A stretch of DNA of 64,000 nt from Athripsodes cinereus (GCA_947579605.1 OX388307.1:10455237-10519236); one strand, 5' to 3'. Numbered from the stretch's first letter, positions 12,774 through 24,515 are shown. Made by a program: numbers and translations. The notes: generated by a model from the letters alone, not told the origin.

Positions 12774-12978
12774 GCAGGGTTACTCTTGACAAAACTAAAC
12801 GCGATCTTAATCTAGTCTTGATCTTGATCATACGACGCACGAAGGGACTATTTATAGTCAAAAACACCGCGCTACCGCTAACGTGCGAACGGTTTGCGTG
12901 TATTTTTGGCCAATAGTCACATCGTGCGTCGTCTGATCAAGATCAAGACTAGATTAATATCGTCAAGAGTAGCCCTGC
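12774..12978. mobile_element. Foldback MITE with long terminal inverted repeats
   Basis: Arms GCAGGGTTACTCTTGAC and GTCAAGAGTAGCCCTGC continue inward through CTAGTCTTGATCTTGATCA and ACGACGCACGA for about 55 bp. Inner segments (GACTATTTATAGTC, AAAAACAC against GTGTATTTTT) pair as well, so nearly the whole 205 bp can fold back. No target duplication could be fixed. Confidence 0.75.
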
Positions 12979-13129
12979 GCTTGTATATTTTGTTTGAACT
13001 TATTATTTCGTGCTGCAAAACCAATGGGTTCCTACTTGTAGATTTAACATGGACAGACCTATTTATTCTATGACATAAATAACATTATTTTACGTAGTAT
13101 AGAGACGGCAAATTGTGTTAGTAGACATC

Positions 13130-16100
13130 TCATCGTTTGTATGGTGCCTTAGCGTATCTTCCACGGCCCTCGTCATCTCGCAACACCTGGAAGTAGCTGA
13201 ACACAACGAACCACATGTAGACGTAAATAACTGCAACAAAAAATAGTAAAAGTAATGATTTTTATTATGTTACTTAGTTTATTGTCTTTATGAATTGAAT
13301 TCTACTCCGTATGTGAAAAGGTGACAATATACTATCTCCGTTCTGTCCTTTTTACATGAAAATTAAAATTTTCATGTATTTATCTATTTATTATTATAAT
13401 AATGTTTGTAAAATATATAAATAATTTATTATTAATTCACTGTGTCAGAGTACAGGTAGTAGAATTCCATGATGACATTAAAATAACATATTTTTTCCAC
13501 TAATGAGATTTTTATTGAGAAAAACATGACAATCGACAGACGAAAGTCCTTGAAAGGCGAAAGACGTCTCACTCAAATAAAATCATTTGTTATTCAATTT
13601 CATAAAAGTTTCATTGCTAATGAGTCAATACTTTATTTTTCAGTCAGCGATATGTTATATTGTAGATTAACAAAGTGAAAATGTGTACCTATTATTCTAA
13701 GTACATCTACCTGAGTAAAATCATTTGTTATTCAATTTCATAAAAGTTTCATTGCTAATGAGTCAATACTTTATTTTTCAGTCAGCGATATGTTATATAT
13801 TGTAGATTAACAAAGTGAAAATGTGTACCTATTATTCTAAGTACATCTACCTGAGTAAAATAATTGGTACCTTTTTTCTGTAGGTAGGTACATTACTGTA
13901 ATAGTCGTTAAACTCTACCGATTTATTTTTCGTTTTCATTACCATTTTCAAAATAATATTATTATCTTTCACTCTTTTTTATGAATAATTTACGTGTCTC
14001 TCTTTGGAAAATAAGTTCTAGACCATGGGTGGCCAACCTTTTCAGCAGCCAGGCCAAATTTTAGAAATGAGATTTCCTACCGGACCGCGCTACAATGTTC
14101 TTCATATTATATGGAACATTTCATAATTTTAGTTCACCTAAAAATTTCTACCTCCCCGTCGCCAAATTTTCAAAATGGTAATAGGAATTTGAAATGTTTC
14201 AAAACTTCTCGATTTTCTTTAAGAATATTTTCTCAAAATACCTCTTTCAAAAAAGTAACGGGTATTTGTACCGACTTTTATAAAAAAAACCCACATGCTT
14301 CGTGGGCCGCACATAGACACCCAACGGGCCGCGGGTTGGCCACCCTTGTTCTAGACTTGCTGCGTAAAGATCGGTTGTTAACTGAGATTCGCAATACAAT
14401 TTTTATTAATTATGGAATTCACATAATAGTATGATGTATTAGCCACTTACTGACTGAAACGATGCCAAAGACGAGCCATATGGTTCCGTTGAAGACGTCT
14501 TTACCAAGATAGAAGACAGTAGCTGTATAGATGATGCTTACAAGGAGAGCTACTGCTAGCATTATGCCGAGCACCACCCACGGCAACATCAAGAATGTGT
14601 TTCTCTGAAACATCAACAAAACACATTGGTAAATATATATATTTGTAAATTCATAGAAAGGTAAACACAAAAATATACAAGTAATAACAAGAAAATACAA
14701 AGATGTTGCGCAGTATTTACGAGGTTACCACCGAAGCCTAGAAAATATAGTTAAATTTAAAATATTAGAAATATATTTCACAATTTGCAATTCGTCAGGC
14801 GAGCCGGAATCTATATCTTCAGTCCAGTTGAAGGTTCTATCAATTAAGGTGTTGATAATAATCTACTCTATCATACACCTACGTCATAATTATATACATT
14901 ATTATATCATATCAATAAGGAAACTGTAAATTAAAAATTCGTATGACTGACATCTTATTCTTACGCATATGTGATATAGATCTTAGACAGAAACACTACG
15001 AACTAATATCATTTTTGGGGTTCGACAAAGAGTATAAGGTGTTTCAATGCATACGAATTAACTTTCGGCTGGTTTAAGCTCGCAATATTACACCTATTCC
15101 ACCCTTATCTCTTTATGTCTTCAGTACTAGTTATTCTCGCAACGAATGATTACACTCAACACTGTAAAACATTTCGCACAACCAACCATCGAAATGATTT
15201 CATTATATACCTCATTCTGTCCTTAGCAGGATTTTAACCCAGGATCAGTGCATATCAACGCATATATCAATTAGGCTATGAAGGGACATGACGTCAGCTT
15301 CGCGTATTGTTATATAACATGTAGATATATTGCTGTGACATCTATATTATTAAGCCCAAATGTTTGCCCTACGCACTGCTACATGATCTTATCTTAAATT
15401 TTATTTAAATTCTTATTTTTTTCTCGCTTGCACAATATCAGCAACGTGTAGGACCGTGGGTACATAGGTAAACATGTCTACACAATAATTATAGTGCAAT
15501 TAATTTATTTATTATTATACTATGTACCTACACGACTTACATAAATGGGTTAAATACCTACTACTAATATGTATGTATGTATGTAAACATAAATATTATT
15601 AAAGCTAACATAGGTATATTATTTATACAATACATAGTAATACTGGTAGTAATCTAAGTGATATACCTACACTGTACAGAGTGTAGACTAATTATGTCAA
15701 ATGCAATATGCCTGTATCGTCCGTTGACGTTCCATAAATGGATATTGGAAATGCATGTTAATAGTTAGTGTACGTAACTCTGAGATAAACGGGATTTGCA
15801 AACTAGATAGTAATTATGTACATATGTGCATACATAGCAAGGTATGTGTGTACAATATAATGTATCCAGCTGGGTAGGTATTACATGCTTTTATATTTGG
15901 TTCTATATTTCCCAGCTTGTTCTTGTATACAAAGTATCACTATTTGGTTAGACAAGTAAGTATAAAAATGTATTCTTAGATTTATAAAAGAAACGTGTAT
16001 TTAACTGTTTATTTATTTTGTCATTTAATAAGAAAATAAATAATAAAAATTACACAAAATCAAAAGTATACCCTCACCTTTATCGCTCCTATGATGAGAA

Positions 16101-16740
16101 GAGTTGATATGAGAATTGTCATTGCCAAGTTGATGCATAGAATTATTTTAACTGTAATCAAAAAAATAAACATAAAATTATTAAAATAAATATTAAATTA
16201 GTTTTAGAAATAAAAACTTACAAGAATCTTCCCAAATAAAGTGATATTCGTCATTTAAAAAAAAATGTGGAGTGCTGTATAATACGAGGGGATAGCCGTT
16301 TTTTCATGTTAAAGAATGAGTTCATTGTGTACCACACATATAAAAAGTGATGCCATGAAATACCTAAATATATGGAAACAATAATTTTTGAGTTTCACTC
16401 ACTTTAGATGAAAGTGAATAGAAATAATCTAGTCCAGTTAGGATTACACCCATGACACTTTGCATGCAAAGCGAGGGTGTCGGCCCCTAATCCACCAAAG
16501 TTATTTTTTTTAGATATAGGCTAGGAAAGTATGTTCATAGTAGTTACAAATTGAAAGAGAACATGAAAAAATCTTACCAACAATTTGTGGTAGCCAATCA
16601 ATGACTATAGTTTTAAATTCTACACTTGTTGTAAACATAATTATGATGGAGATGATGGACAGGATGATTCCAGCCACTCCACTGACTATGGTACCAGTCT
16701 TCAAGGAGAAGCACCTGCAGCATGTCGCTAGGCACGGCAT
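13130..16740 (-). CDS. Small four-pass membrane protein, arthropod DUF4728-like, 4 coding exons
   Basis: Coding exons are 16578-16740, 16078-16151, 14451-14604 and 13130-13230. All junctions are GT-AG with matching phases, giving a 163-aa protein. The N-terminus MPCLATCCRCFSLKTG is a Cys-rich cytosolic-type start, followed by hydrophobic segments at about 16-38, 55-79, 85-113 and 118-145. Segment 3 begins with an LPWVVLG motif and segment 4 runs into VVFSYFQVLRDD, then a short basic C-terminus (YAKAPYKR). This layout matches uncharacterised arthropod tetraspan proteins (the DUF4728 type, from memory). No enzymatic motif is visible and no function can be assigned. The ATG at 16740 is the only start that keeps the Cys-rich head. 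A minus-strand AATAAA lies at 13062-13067, 63 nt after the stop. Confidence 0.85.
13433..13570 (+). repeat. Dispersed repeat with GACGAAAG motif (copy 2)
   Basis: AATTCACTGTGTCAGAGTAC, TAGAATTCCATGA and TTTTTTCCACTAATGAG align with the copy at 2317-2470 in the same order. It lies just upstream of the tandem duplication. Confidence 0.5.
13578..13860 (+). repeat. Tandem duplication, units of 138 and 140 bp
   Basis: Two adjacent near-identical copies begin TAAAATCATTTGTTATTC at 13578 and 13716; a third start (TAAAATAATTGG) follows at 13856. They differ mainly by one extra TA in a TATATA run. It lies in intron 3 of the minus-strand membrane-protein gene. Confidence 0.9.
14024..14348. mobile_element. 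hAT-like MITE, TIR CATGGGTGGCCAACC
   Basis: It is 325 bp. Left end CATGGGTGGCCAACC and right end GGTTGGCCACCCTTG are inverted copies, flanked by a perfect 8-bp target duplication TTCTAGAC (14016-14023 and 14349-14356). The interior AAATTTCTACCTCCCCGTCG to CGGGTATTTGTACCGAC strongly resembles the interior of the differently ended MITE at 12351-12711. The open frame inside is not a gene. It sits in the last intron of the small membrane-protein gene. Confidence 0.9.
14605..16077. other. Intron 2 of the small membrane-protein gene
   Basis: AT-rich intron with GTATGTATGTATG simple repeats; nothing else recognised. Confidence 0.5.
16437..16500 (-). repeat. Possible decayed tRNA-like SINE head
   Basis: On the minus strand it reads GGGGCCGACACCCTCGCTTT, then GCATGCAAAGTGTCATGGG and TGTAATCC. 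CTTTGCATGCAAAG is a perfect 14-bp palindrome, and the end resembles a damaged B box. It lies in intron 1 of the small membrane-protein gene. Confidence 0.35.
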
Positions 16741-17819
16741 CTTGCTTCTTATAAAATATATGTGACACTAAACTAGGTGTTTTCAAGAACTGTTGTCAAT
16801 CAGTCTTTAGATTAATTCGCGTTTTCTTTTGTTGTTTCGCGATTAGTTCACCACCGGTTTTCTTTTGTGCTTTTCAAACATGATCCAAATATTGTATCTG
16901 AAATGAAAGAAAAATCATAAAATTAAAAATAAAATCATAGATAGAAGGAATTTCGAGTTAAAACACTTGAAAATGTATACAGAAATAAAAATAACAATAT
17001 TATTATGTTTTTATTTCAAGAATAGTTTGTTGAAATAAATTGTGGTGGATGGTTTCGGGTAATAACTGATCTCTATAACAAAAATATTCAGAACTTGAAG
17101 ATCTAACCAAGATTGGAGAAAGAAGTAAACTGACTTTGTTACACAGGTAGTAGGTATATGAATATTTTATTTCTACCTATATCTACCGAGTGTCTTTCTA
17201 TTACAGCAAGCAAAAAGATATCGAACAATTTCACACATCTGTCGATTACACTTGTTGTGGAAAATAAATATTATAAGTATCCTTATAATATAGATGGACA
17301 ATTTCCCATACATGTCCCGAGACAAGCATCATCAAATTACAAAATGTCTGTAAGAATATGTTGCAATACTGGTTGATTCATACAACAACTTCATATTTTT
17401 ATTTGTATAATAACAAACATTTTTGGAAGTCGGCCAAGCTTGTGGACCAAAGATAAATTTGAATTCAAATAAACAACAACCTTGTTCCCAAACATATACA
17501 AACAAGATTCTTGGAATTCAACGACTCCCGATAATGCATTGGATTAAAATTATATGCATTTTATTAGTGAACTTATTGGTTTCTGTCTAAATAAAAGAAA
17601 TGTGGGAAAAATTATCAAGGCCTTTTTTTCCATACACCCCGGCGAGACTCCCAGAAGAACAGTAGGTAGATATATTTATTTCTTTTTCTAATCCATAGTG
17701 CCTGCAATACGAGTATATAACATATACGCATGCGCGACTAAGTTTAAAGTAATGGAAATATTTATTATCTTCTTTCTTTAAAATTTAAAAGTTACTATAT
17801 TCAGAGGTGCATCTGAGTT
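16741..17819. other. Upstream flank of the small membrane-protein gene
   Basis: Should contain the leader and promoter of the minus-strand gene; no motif could be assigned. No other gene was seen. Confidence 0.4.
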
Positions 17820-18280
17820 TTTTGCAGTCCTCGGGCTCAATGTCGGGACGAAATGCCGCATATTCTATGACTTTATTATCCCAATCATTCTATATGACTG
17901 TGAGTCTTGGCATCTAACCAATGCTCCAGAGCGGAATATGAGTGACTTAGAAGGATTTTGGATGTTAGGTGGTATGAGCCTGCTACAAATGATAACTTGC
18001 GCCAGTGAACTCACGAAAGATGTGTAATCTCTGTAATATAGGAGAAACAATGGTCTTGATTGGAAATGTTTTGAGAATATCCATTGAAAGTTAGCCCAAA
18101 AAAACACTGCTCTTTTGTCTAAAAGGGATCCGACGGCTCGGGTGTCCCTATTTCAAAATACATCGTTTCTATGATAACGACATGAGAGCGAAGAGGTGAC
18201 TCAACTGGCGCAGAAACGCTTGAATGGAGGAGACTGGTTTCTGCGTTGGGGAAGGGCGTTGAATGGTAAAATGATGATGA
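17820..18280 (+). pseudogene. Degenerate LINE reverse-transcriptase C-terminus, RTE-like
   Basis: The translated frame reads GTKCRIFYDFIIPIILYDC, then ESWHLTNAPERN and SDLEGFW, the post-RT block typical of RTE/CR1-type LINEs (usually 'LLYGCETW.LT...ERRL...E...LR'). Further on, a second frame reads ETLEWRRLVSALGKG, matching the usual 'WRRLVSAL' ending. Frameshifts and stops separate the parts, and nothing upstream is intact. Confidence 0.65.
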
Positions 18281-19439
18281 TCTGGGCTTATTACATTTTT
18301 TTAAAAATACAATTAACAATAGTACACCGTTAAGTAATTGCACTGAATGAGCTCTCCACCGTACAGTTTATGTGCTTAATAAGTATGTAGATCACAACTT
18401 TTTAATACCTATCAATAAACATTTTGATACAAAACACTTTTTTTACTTACATTGGTAGAAACATATGTTGATATTATAAAGATGCGATTGTGTAACATTG
18501 ATTAGCGGAGCAGAAACAGCTGTTAAACAGTTCAGCATGGACTTCTTAAGAAAACTACATACATACATATAAATACATTACACGTATACTGTAGGTGGGG
18601 GTCAGTTCTTCTTATGTTTTCATGCAAATAATAAAAAATGCTTTAATTAGATTTTATCTACTAACTTCACTTTCTTTACATAATATACCTAATTGACGGA
18701 GAAATCTCGACAGATATTTCGATTCGAAGAGTGTCCTATACACGTCCTGTTCTTCGAAAATAAATATACGAATTATGAATTACTACTTCAAGTATGTTCT
18801 TGTGTACCAATAATATAAAAATGAAATACTTCATCTAATTATTATCAAGGGTAAAATAGAAACTAATTATGTAAATTTATCGAAGATGTCGAGTTTCTTG
18901 GTAAGAGACAGAAAATATCATGACTCCATAATATACGTGATTGAGAGGAAAATCTTAAGGAAGATGACCCGAATAGCAGTGAATATAGCATTATAAATTT
19001 ATATCAATTACTCGGATAAACTGGCAAGTAGGTACCTATCTATAAATTCTTCATATAATTGTTTTATCATATTATTCTTGATGATGTGTATAAAGAATAA
19101 ACAAAATATTTTTATAGGTGATTACATTATATAGGTACACTTATTTCGCAATATATTTAAAGTATACCTAAGCATTCATATTTACAAATCAAAATTATTG
19201 TTATCGCACTTTCGTATGTTATAAATGTATTTTTGTTTCTGACTCAATTGTTTATCGCAGAAACATAAATTATTATTTTTATGGCTTTACATAGTTGAAG
19301 TAAAAATATATTTAAATAACACTACATAAGTAGGTACTCGCAAAAACTACAAATTCACCTATACTTTGCTTGTCGCGAAAAACTCGTCATTAAATGTATT
19401 GTTAACCTATGGATATGTATTGTGACACGTGGAGTTTCC
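18281..19439. other. AT-rich intergenic DNA, nothing recognised
   Basis: No supported gene or bounded repeat was seen. Confidence 0.5.
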
Positions 19440-19661
19440 ACGCAAATAATTGCTCTCTCACTCTTTTCATTAAGTTTCCGAGTTTCCTGTAAAAGGCAGG
19501 TGTTCGAAAAAAATAAAGACACTTTAGATTCAAAACTCAGCGATGAGATTCGCCACCCATTCTGAATGTCTAATTTTTTTATGGCATGGAGATGCCGGTT
19601 TGCATGTTTGTTTCTCGTCTACTGGCTACCGCACTTGTGGGATATGCCGTAATAGTATAGA
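19440..19661 (+). repeat. (TAG)n-tailed dispersed repeat, nearly full copy
   Basis: Shows CACTCTTTTCATTAAG, TCCTGTAAAAGGCAGGTG, TTCGAAAAAAATAAAGACAC, CTCAGCGATGAGATTCGCC, CCATTCTGAATGTCTAA, then the terminal CGCACTTGTGGGATATGCCG. The TAG tail is reduced to AGTATAG. Confidence 0.7.
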
Positions 19662-19971
19662 ATTCTGATGTAGTATAAGTAACCATTGCACGTATCACCC
19701 AATCTAATAAATTAATAAATATCGTAAACTTGTAAATAAAATTAATTTATGGTATGTACCTACCTAAATATTGTTTTTAATTCTTTTTTTTAACTTTAAG
19801 TTTATACACTGCATAACTAATATTTTTTACGAGATTTTTTAAACTTTAGTTACGCTGTTTATAAATTTTAACATCAGTTGGACTTCATGTTTTTCTTTAT
19901 GAATCAGGTGTTCGACTGCCCATTTTTCCTTTTAGTTCCTACAGGTAATATCTATCTATCTATATATTCCC

Positions 19972-20310
19972 TCACGCCGCATCCCAAGTGGGGTAGGTAG
20001 AGAGAACGGAACGCCAATTAGTTCTGTCCTTACATACTACTTTCGCCTCCTCCGCAGTCATACAATTTCTCATGCTCGTACGTCGATTTCTCTTACTCAA
20101 AACACGGCCGTCCTTGAGAATTTGATCTACATGTTCAAGCCATGTAGTTCTCGGACGCCCGCGCTTCCTCATACCCCTCCTTTTAGACAAGTATAATCCT
20201 CTTTGTCATTCTTTCTTCTTTCATTCGTTCCACATGACCAAACCATCTCAATTTATTTACACGCATTCTATCCACAACCCTCTTCTTCTCAATGTTTATT
20301 CTGTTTTATT
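19972..20310 (-). pseudogene. LINE ORF C-terminal remnant (RTE/CR1-like)
   Basis: The minus-strand frame reads VVDRMRVNKLRWFGHVERMK, then after a frameshift RGRPRTTWLEHVDQILKD and, near the end, CKDRTNWRSVL. The 'LRWFGHV.RM', 'GRPR..W...V' and 'D R..WR' blocks are the standard C-terminal signature of these LINEs. No reverse-transcriptase core is present. Confidence 0.75.
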
Positions 20311-21177
20311 GTTCAAATCCTACGTGCTACATGATAATTATGTACTTATATCATTTTCTTGCAACTCTTTAATCTTTACTATGAAATTATAATATCAACG
20401 AGGATTGGCGTGCAAAGTAAGAAAGGAATATATTTACGTAGGTATAAAATGTATCCATATGTTAAATAATAGATATATCCTTCGATTATATTAAACATGC
20501 ATCCATGTGTACGCATTATAATAAACATATTTTAAAGAACATTGAAGAGAGTCCCACCTCACACCTGGATATCTCAGGAGGGTCGGCCGGTCAAACCCGC
20601 CATCGTTGGAATATTTTATTCTACTTCTTTCGTCAATGACCCTTTAAGGTGGTTCATTGAGAATTATATTTTGTGTACAAGTAAAAAAATACAATAGCAT
20701 GAAATATAAAAGAACAATTAAATTTAATGTTTAAGTCCTGATATATTATTGCGTGCTGATATACGAGTACATTGGCCGCGCTGTAAGAATACCTATTCGT
20801 CAGTCCATGAGTTTGACACCCTTATTCTATAATGTACCTACCAACCTACCTATTCAGTAAGTGAATCTATTACTTTTTCTATCGTAGCACAAATAACAGC
20901 GGAGAGACCCTAAACCACACCTATATTTTAGCGGCAATGGGTACTTCCGCTATCTTTCTGGGACGTCCATTACTTCGGTCATCCATTGAAGTTCTCAGTT
21001 ATTTGTTCCGAGCTATTTTTGTACTTCCTAAAGCGCCGTTCTGATTTCATAATTTTCGTCCAAGAAATTCCGTGTTAATGTATATTTACGTAATTTGTTC
21101 TCTCAACACAATGATGACACCTGATTAAAAATATACCTATTTAAAATTTTACTAATTCATAAATTGGTCAATAGGAA
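20311..21177. other. Intergenic DNA, nothing recognised
   Basis: No coding signal or bounded repeat was identified. Confidence 0.5.
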
Positions 21178-21179
21178 TA

Positions 21180-21452
21180 GACCATTAAAGGTCACGTGGT
21201 ATTGTCTATGGATTTGCTTTTGCTTGGGGGGCAAACAGTCAGATTGCGCAAATCATCCTTGTAGGATGTTATGCCATAAGAGAAAAAAAAGAAAGTCAGA
21301 CGACAAAATAATAACAAAATCGACACTGACAGTTTTTTTTATTATTAGGTATTCTTTAGGCGTTCCACCTAATATTACACCGTAATCGTCTGTTGTGTTG
21401 GGATGCCTGATGCCCCTCAATGATTTTTCTGTGACGTCATCCTTTAATGGTC
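21180..21452. mobile_element. Tc1/mariner-like MITE with TA target duplication
   Basis: It is 273 bp with inverted ends GACCATTAAAGGTCACGT and ACGTCATCCTTTAATGGTC, flanked by TA on both sides (21178-21179 and 21453-21454). There is no transposase; the open frame inside (21164-21385) is incidental. Confidence 0.8.
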
Positions 21453-21591
21453 TATTAAGGTATAGCTATTAGTATTTGCAAGACATTTACTTTATTAAAA
21501 AATATGATGCGTATTTGTTGAGATATCTCGTATTGATTAGAAGTTTTAGCATTTAGAAATAATTAAATTAATAACTGCGAGTATATTTTAA

Positions 21592-22275
21592 GCTTGCCAC
21601 CCATCCTGGATGTCTTAAAAAATGTTGGTACGAAGAATTGTGTTGTTGTTACATGCGGCTGGTCTGCTGGTTACCCCTCTTTTGGGATAAGCCGTGATCG
21701 TGTAGTAGTGGTAGTAGTGTTGTGGAATTCTCAAGAAATAATTTATGGAGAAATTTACCGAGAAATTTCTCGGTAAATTTCTCGAAATAGAGAATTTTCG
21801 GAGAATTTTTTTTATTTTTTATTTATCAGTATAATAATAATAAATATTTTATTCAATAAATCAATAAGAATGTACAAATGTTGAGACAATTTATCACCAA
21901 TATGGCTACTATAAATTACGGAAACAAAAAAATGTTAGGTACCTACATATAAAAAAGTAGATACTAATAACTGATGAAAAATCTTGATGTTTGACACCCC
22001 ACATGCCCATATTTAAGTTAAAAAAAAAATTGCAAGTACGTACATGGAAAAAAAGTGTTAATAACCTCTGATTTGGGCCTTAATCAGCCCCACAAATTTT
22101 TGGATCAATGAGTTTGGCTGCAAAGTGCACTGGGCGAAAGGTCATAATACCACTAAGAAAAATTATGGAGAGAAATTTCTCTTCCATCAGAGGAGAAATT
22201 CTCGGAGAAATTTCTCGTTCTCGAGAAATTTCTCTGGAGAATTTTCTCTTCTCACATCACTAAGTGGTGGTAGTA
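21592..22275 (+). repeat. (TAG)n-tailed dispersed repeat, split by a MITE
   Basis: GCCACCCATCCTGGATGTC through GCGGCTGGTCTGCTGGTTAC and GGGATAAGCCGTGATCGTG leads into GTAGTAGTGGTAGTAG. The tail resumes as AGTGGTGGTAGTA at 22263, after the inserted hAT-like element. Confidence 0.7.
21715..22262. mobile_element. hAT-like MITE with GAGAAATTTCTC subterminal repeats
   Basis: It is 548 bp. Left end TAGTGTTGTGGAATTCTC and right end CTCTTCTCACATCACTA are imperfect inverted repeats. They are flanked by an 8-bp duplication with one mismatch (AGTGGTAG at 21707-21714, AGTGGTGG at 22263-22270). Palindromic GAGAAATTTCTC units are clustered inside both ends. No ORF is present. Confidence 0.75.
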
Positions 22276-22839
22276 TATTTTACATTATCTGTTGAATTTG
22301 AGGAAACGAAAATGGATTGCTTTGTAGGGAATCAAGTAAAAAAACTAATAATAATTTGATGATGTATTACTTCTCGAGTAATATGTTTTCATTTTGAAGA
22401 TGGAGTAATTCTGCAATGGAAGGCATTGAACCTAAGATCTTCTACCTGAATGTCCAAGACTTAACCATTAAGCTACCGATCACCAAAAATAAAACTACAT
22501 AAATAAGTAGAAGAAAAATATAGACAAAATAAACACAAATAGATTTTCAATTCAAAAATTTAAGTAGGTACTTACTTTTACAGTATTCTCTAAACACGGC
22601 ATTTCAGAACTTTTGCGTTAAGGAGTTATTCAAAACTATTTAAACTTTAATTAGCAGTTATGATCTCCATGGCCATATTTGGATGGCTATATAAACTATA
22701 AAACATTATTTAAATACATCAACCGGAAATACTTGCTATAGATATTCACGTTACGTATTAGTGGTTACCATATGGGGTAATCGGTGAATAAAATCACACA
22801 GAATATTATAAAATAAAATAAAATAAATAAATAATAAAA
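22276..22839. other. Intergenic DNA, nothing recognised
   Basis: No gene or bounded element was seen. Confidence 0.5.
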
Positions 22840-22972
22840 AAATCTTTATTGCACAAAAAAACAAACATTATTGAAACACAAACATTGCAGAACCAGACAA
22901 ATAAATTTGTGCAATGGGCGAGTTTATCGCAGAAGCGCGATATCTTCCAACTAACCCATATGGAATACTCTA
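22840..22972 (-). mobile_element. SINE family 3 tail (headless copy)
   Basis: Reads GGGCGAGTTTATCGCAGAAG, then CGCGATATCTTCCAACTAACCC, split here as CGCGATATCTTCC and AACTAACCC. This is the inverted family tail, preceded by AATAAATAAT poly-A-like sequence at 22825-22840. Confidence 0.6.
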
Positions 22973-24361
22973 AGATTTACATTCTTACATGGTTATACAT
23001 TATACCGATATGTATCAATCATAGCAATAATTATTCAATATTAGTATTAGTCATATTATAATATGTTAATTTACAATTGGTAGTGTATGTAGGTCTACCT
23101 ACCAAGTGTTTATAATGAAATGTAAACGTTGTGAAAATTGTATTCAAATCAAGTGTTAAGACATCCCGGTTTTCCACACTTTTCTGCAAGTTATCGAGAA
23201 ATTTGGCGGATAGCAGGTGTTAGTAAAACATTACGAATAAGACATTTAACATTTTCAGTTTATATTAAAATTGCGAATATGTTAGTACGAGTTGTGCACA
23301 GCATGAAAAGAATTTGCGTTGGATGCATAACAAATATGCGATAATGGAAAAATCTTATTTTTTTAAATTTAATTTTTACTCGGCAGTAATTGAGCGGTAA
23401 AGTGAAGACTGTCTTTATTCGACATTTTGATATCGATCTGTTTTCTAACATTTTGTATTACCTTTTCACGTAGGTACCTACTCAGTCCACGGGTGTCTCG
23501 CCCACTGAGTAAATATTTCTGGGTTATCAAAAGGTCGTTAATTTTGTACATACCAGCCACTATTTCGATACAGCTGCAGATAAATAATGTTTTGAAGTTC
23601 ACAGTTTATGAATTTGACCTTCCACACTTGAATACAACAATTAAAACGTAGATATTAATAAAAATGCTTCATAAATTAATTGTACTGTGTCTAGGTAAAA
23701 TATTAATCTATTCCAATTCTCAATGGTACGACACTAAGTTAAATAAATTTATCTCTGTATTAAATTTTACCTTTTCGCATAAGAGGCATTTTAAGATTAC
23801 AGATTTTACTTTAATTTCAAAGTGCTATTTTTGTGCATCATATTAGGCATAGAACCCATTTAGCATATTACAACTTAGGTAAAAGTTTGCATGCGGAAAT
23901 TTACTTGTAATGAATAAATTGAATATAGAAAAATAAATACCTCGTGAAAAATAGAATTAAGAGTACCTACGTGAAAACAAGTAAAATTAACAGGATCCTA
24001 AAAAAGTATGACTTAGCTCGGGGATTTTAAATCATTATAAAATTCTTTGGCACCGGCGGTTCTGTGCAACTCCAAGCTGGAATATCCACTTTGTCATTTC
24101 TGGTAGTTAGCTACATACATACTTAAATCGAGTTTTGAAGGTAATGAGACATGCAATTGTGCAGCTTTTTGCATTGTCAAAACTTTCGCAAGAACCTGAA
24201 TGAATCATTATAATATTACGTTGTTCACTCTCACTATCATCATGGAACATAACAGGAATGGTTCACTTACCTTATGAAGATATTTATAATGCTGTTATTT
24301 ACGTATATGAGATATTTATAATATTAGTAGATTTTTTTTATTGCCAAGTTGTTCGTTATCA
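22973..24361. other. Intergenic DNA with one weak repeat fragment
   Basis: A fragment at about 23150-23225 (CCACACTTTTCTGCAAGTTA, GCAGGTGTTAG) resembles the 5' part of the (TAG)n-tailed family. Nothing else was recognised. Confidence 0.4.
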
Positions 24362-24515
24362 CACTTAAGACATTTAATATTCAGCGATGAGTTTTTATAT
24401 TTAATATTTTTCAATCGACCACCCATCCTGAATGTCTTACTTTTTATGACACGGAGAGGACGACATATACGGCTATCCCACTTAGGTATAAAAGATGCCG
24501 TGATGGTATATATAC
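24362..24515 (+). repeat. (TAG)n-tailed dispersed repeat, partial
   Basis: ATTCAGCGATGAG, CCACCCATCCTGAATGTCTT, GACACGGAGAGGACG and GATGCCGTGATGGTATA match the family in order; the hairpin block is decayed. Confidence 0.65.

Noticed and set aside
14111..14434. 107-codon open frame
   Set aside because: It lies mostly within the MITE at 14024-14348 and has no protein features.
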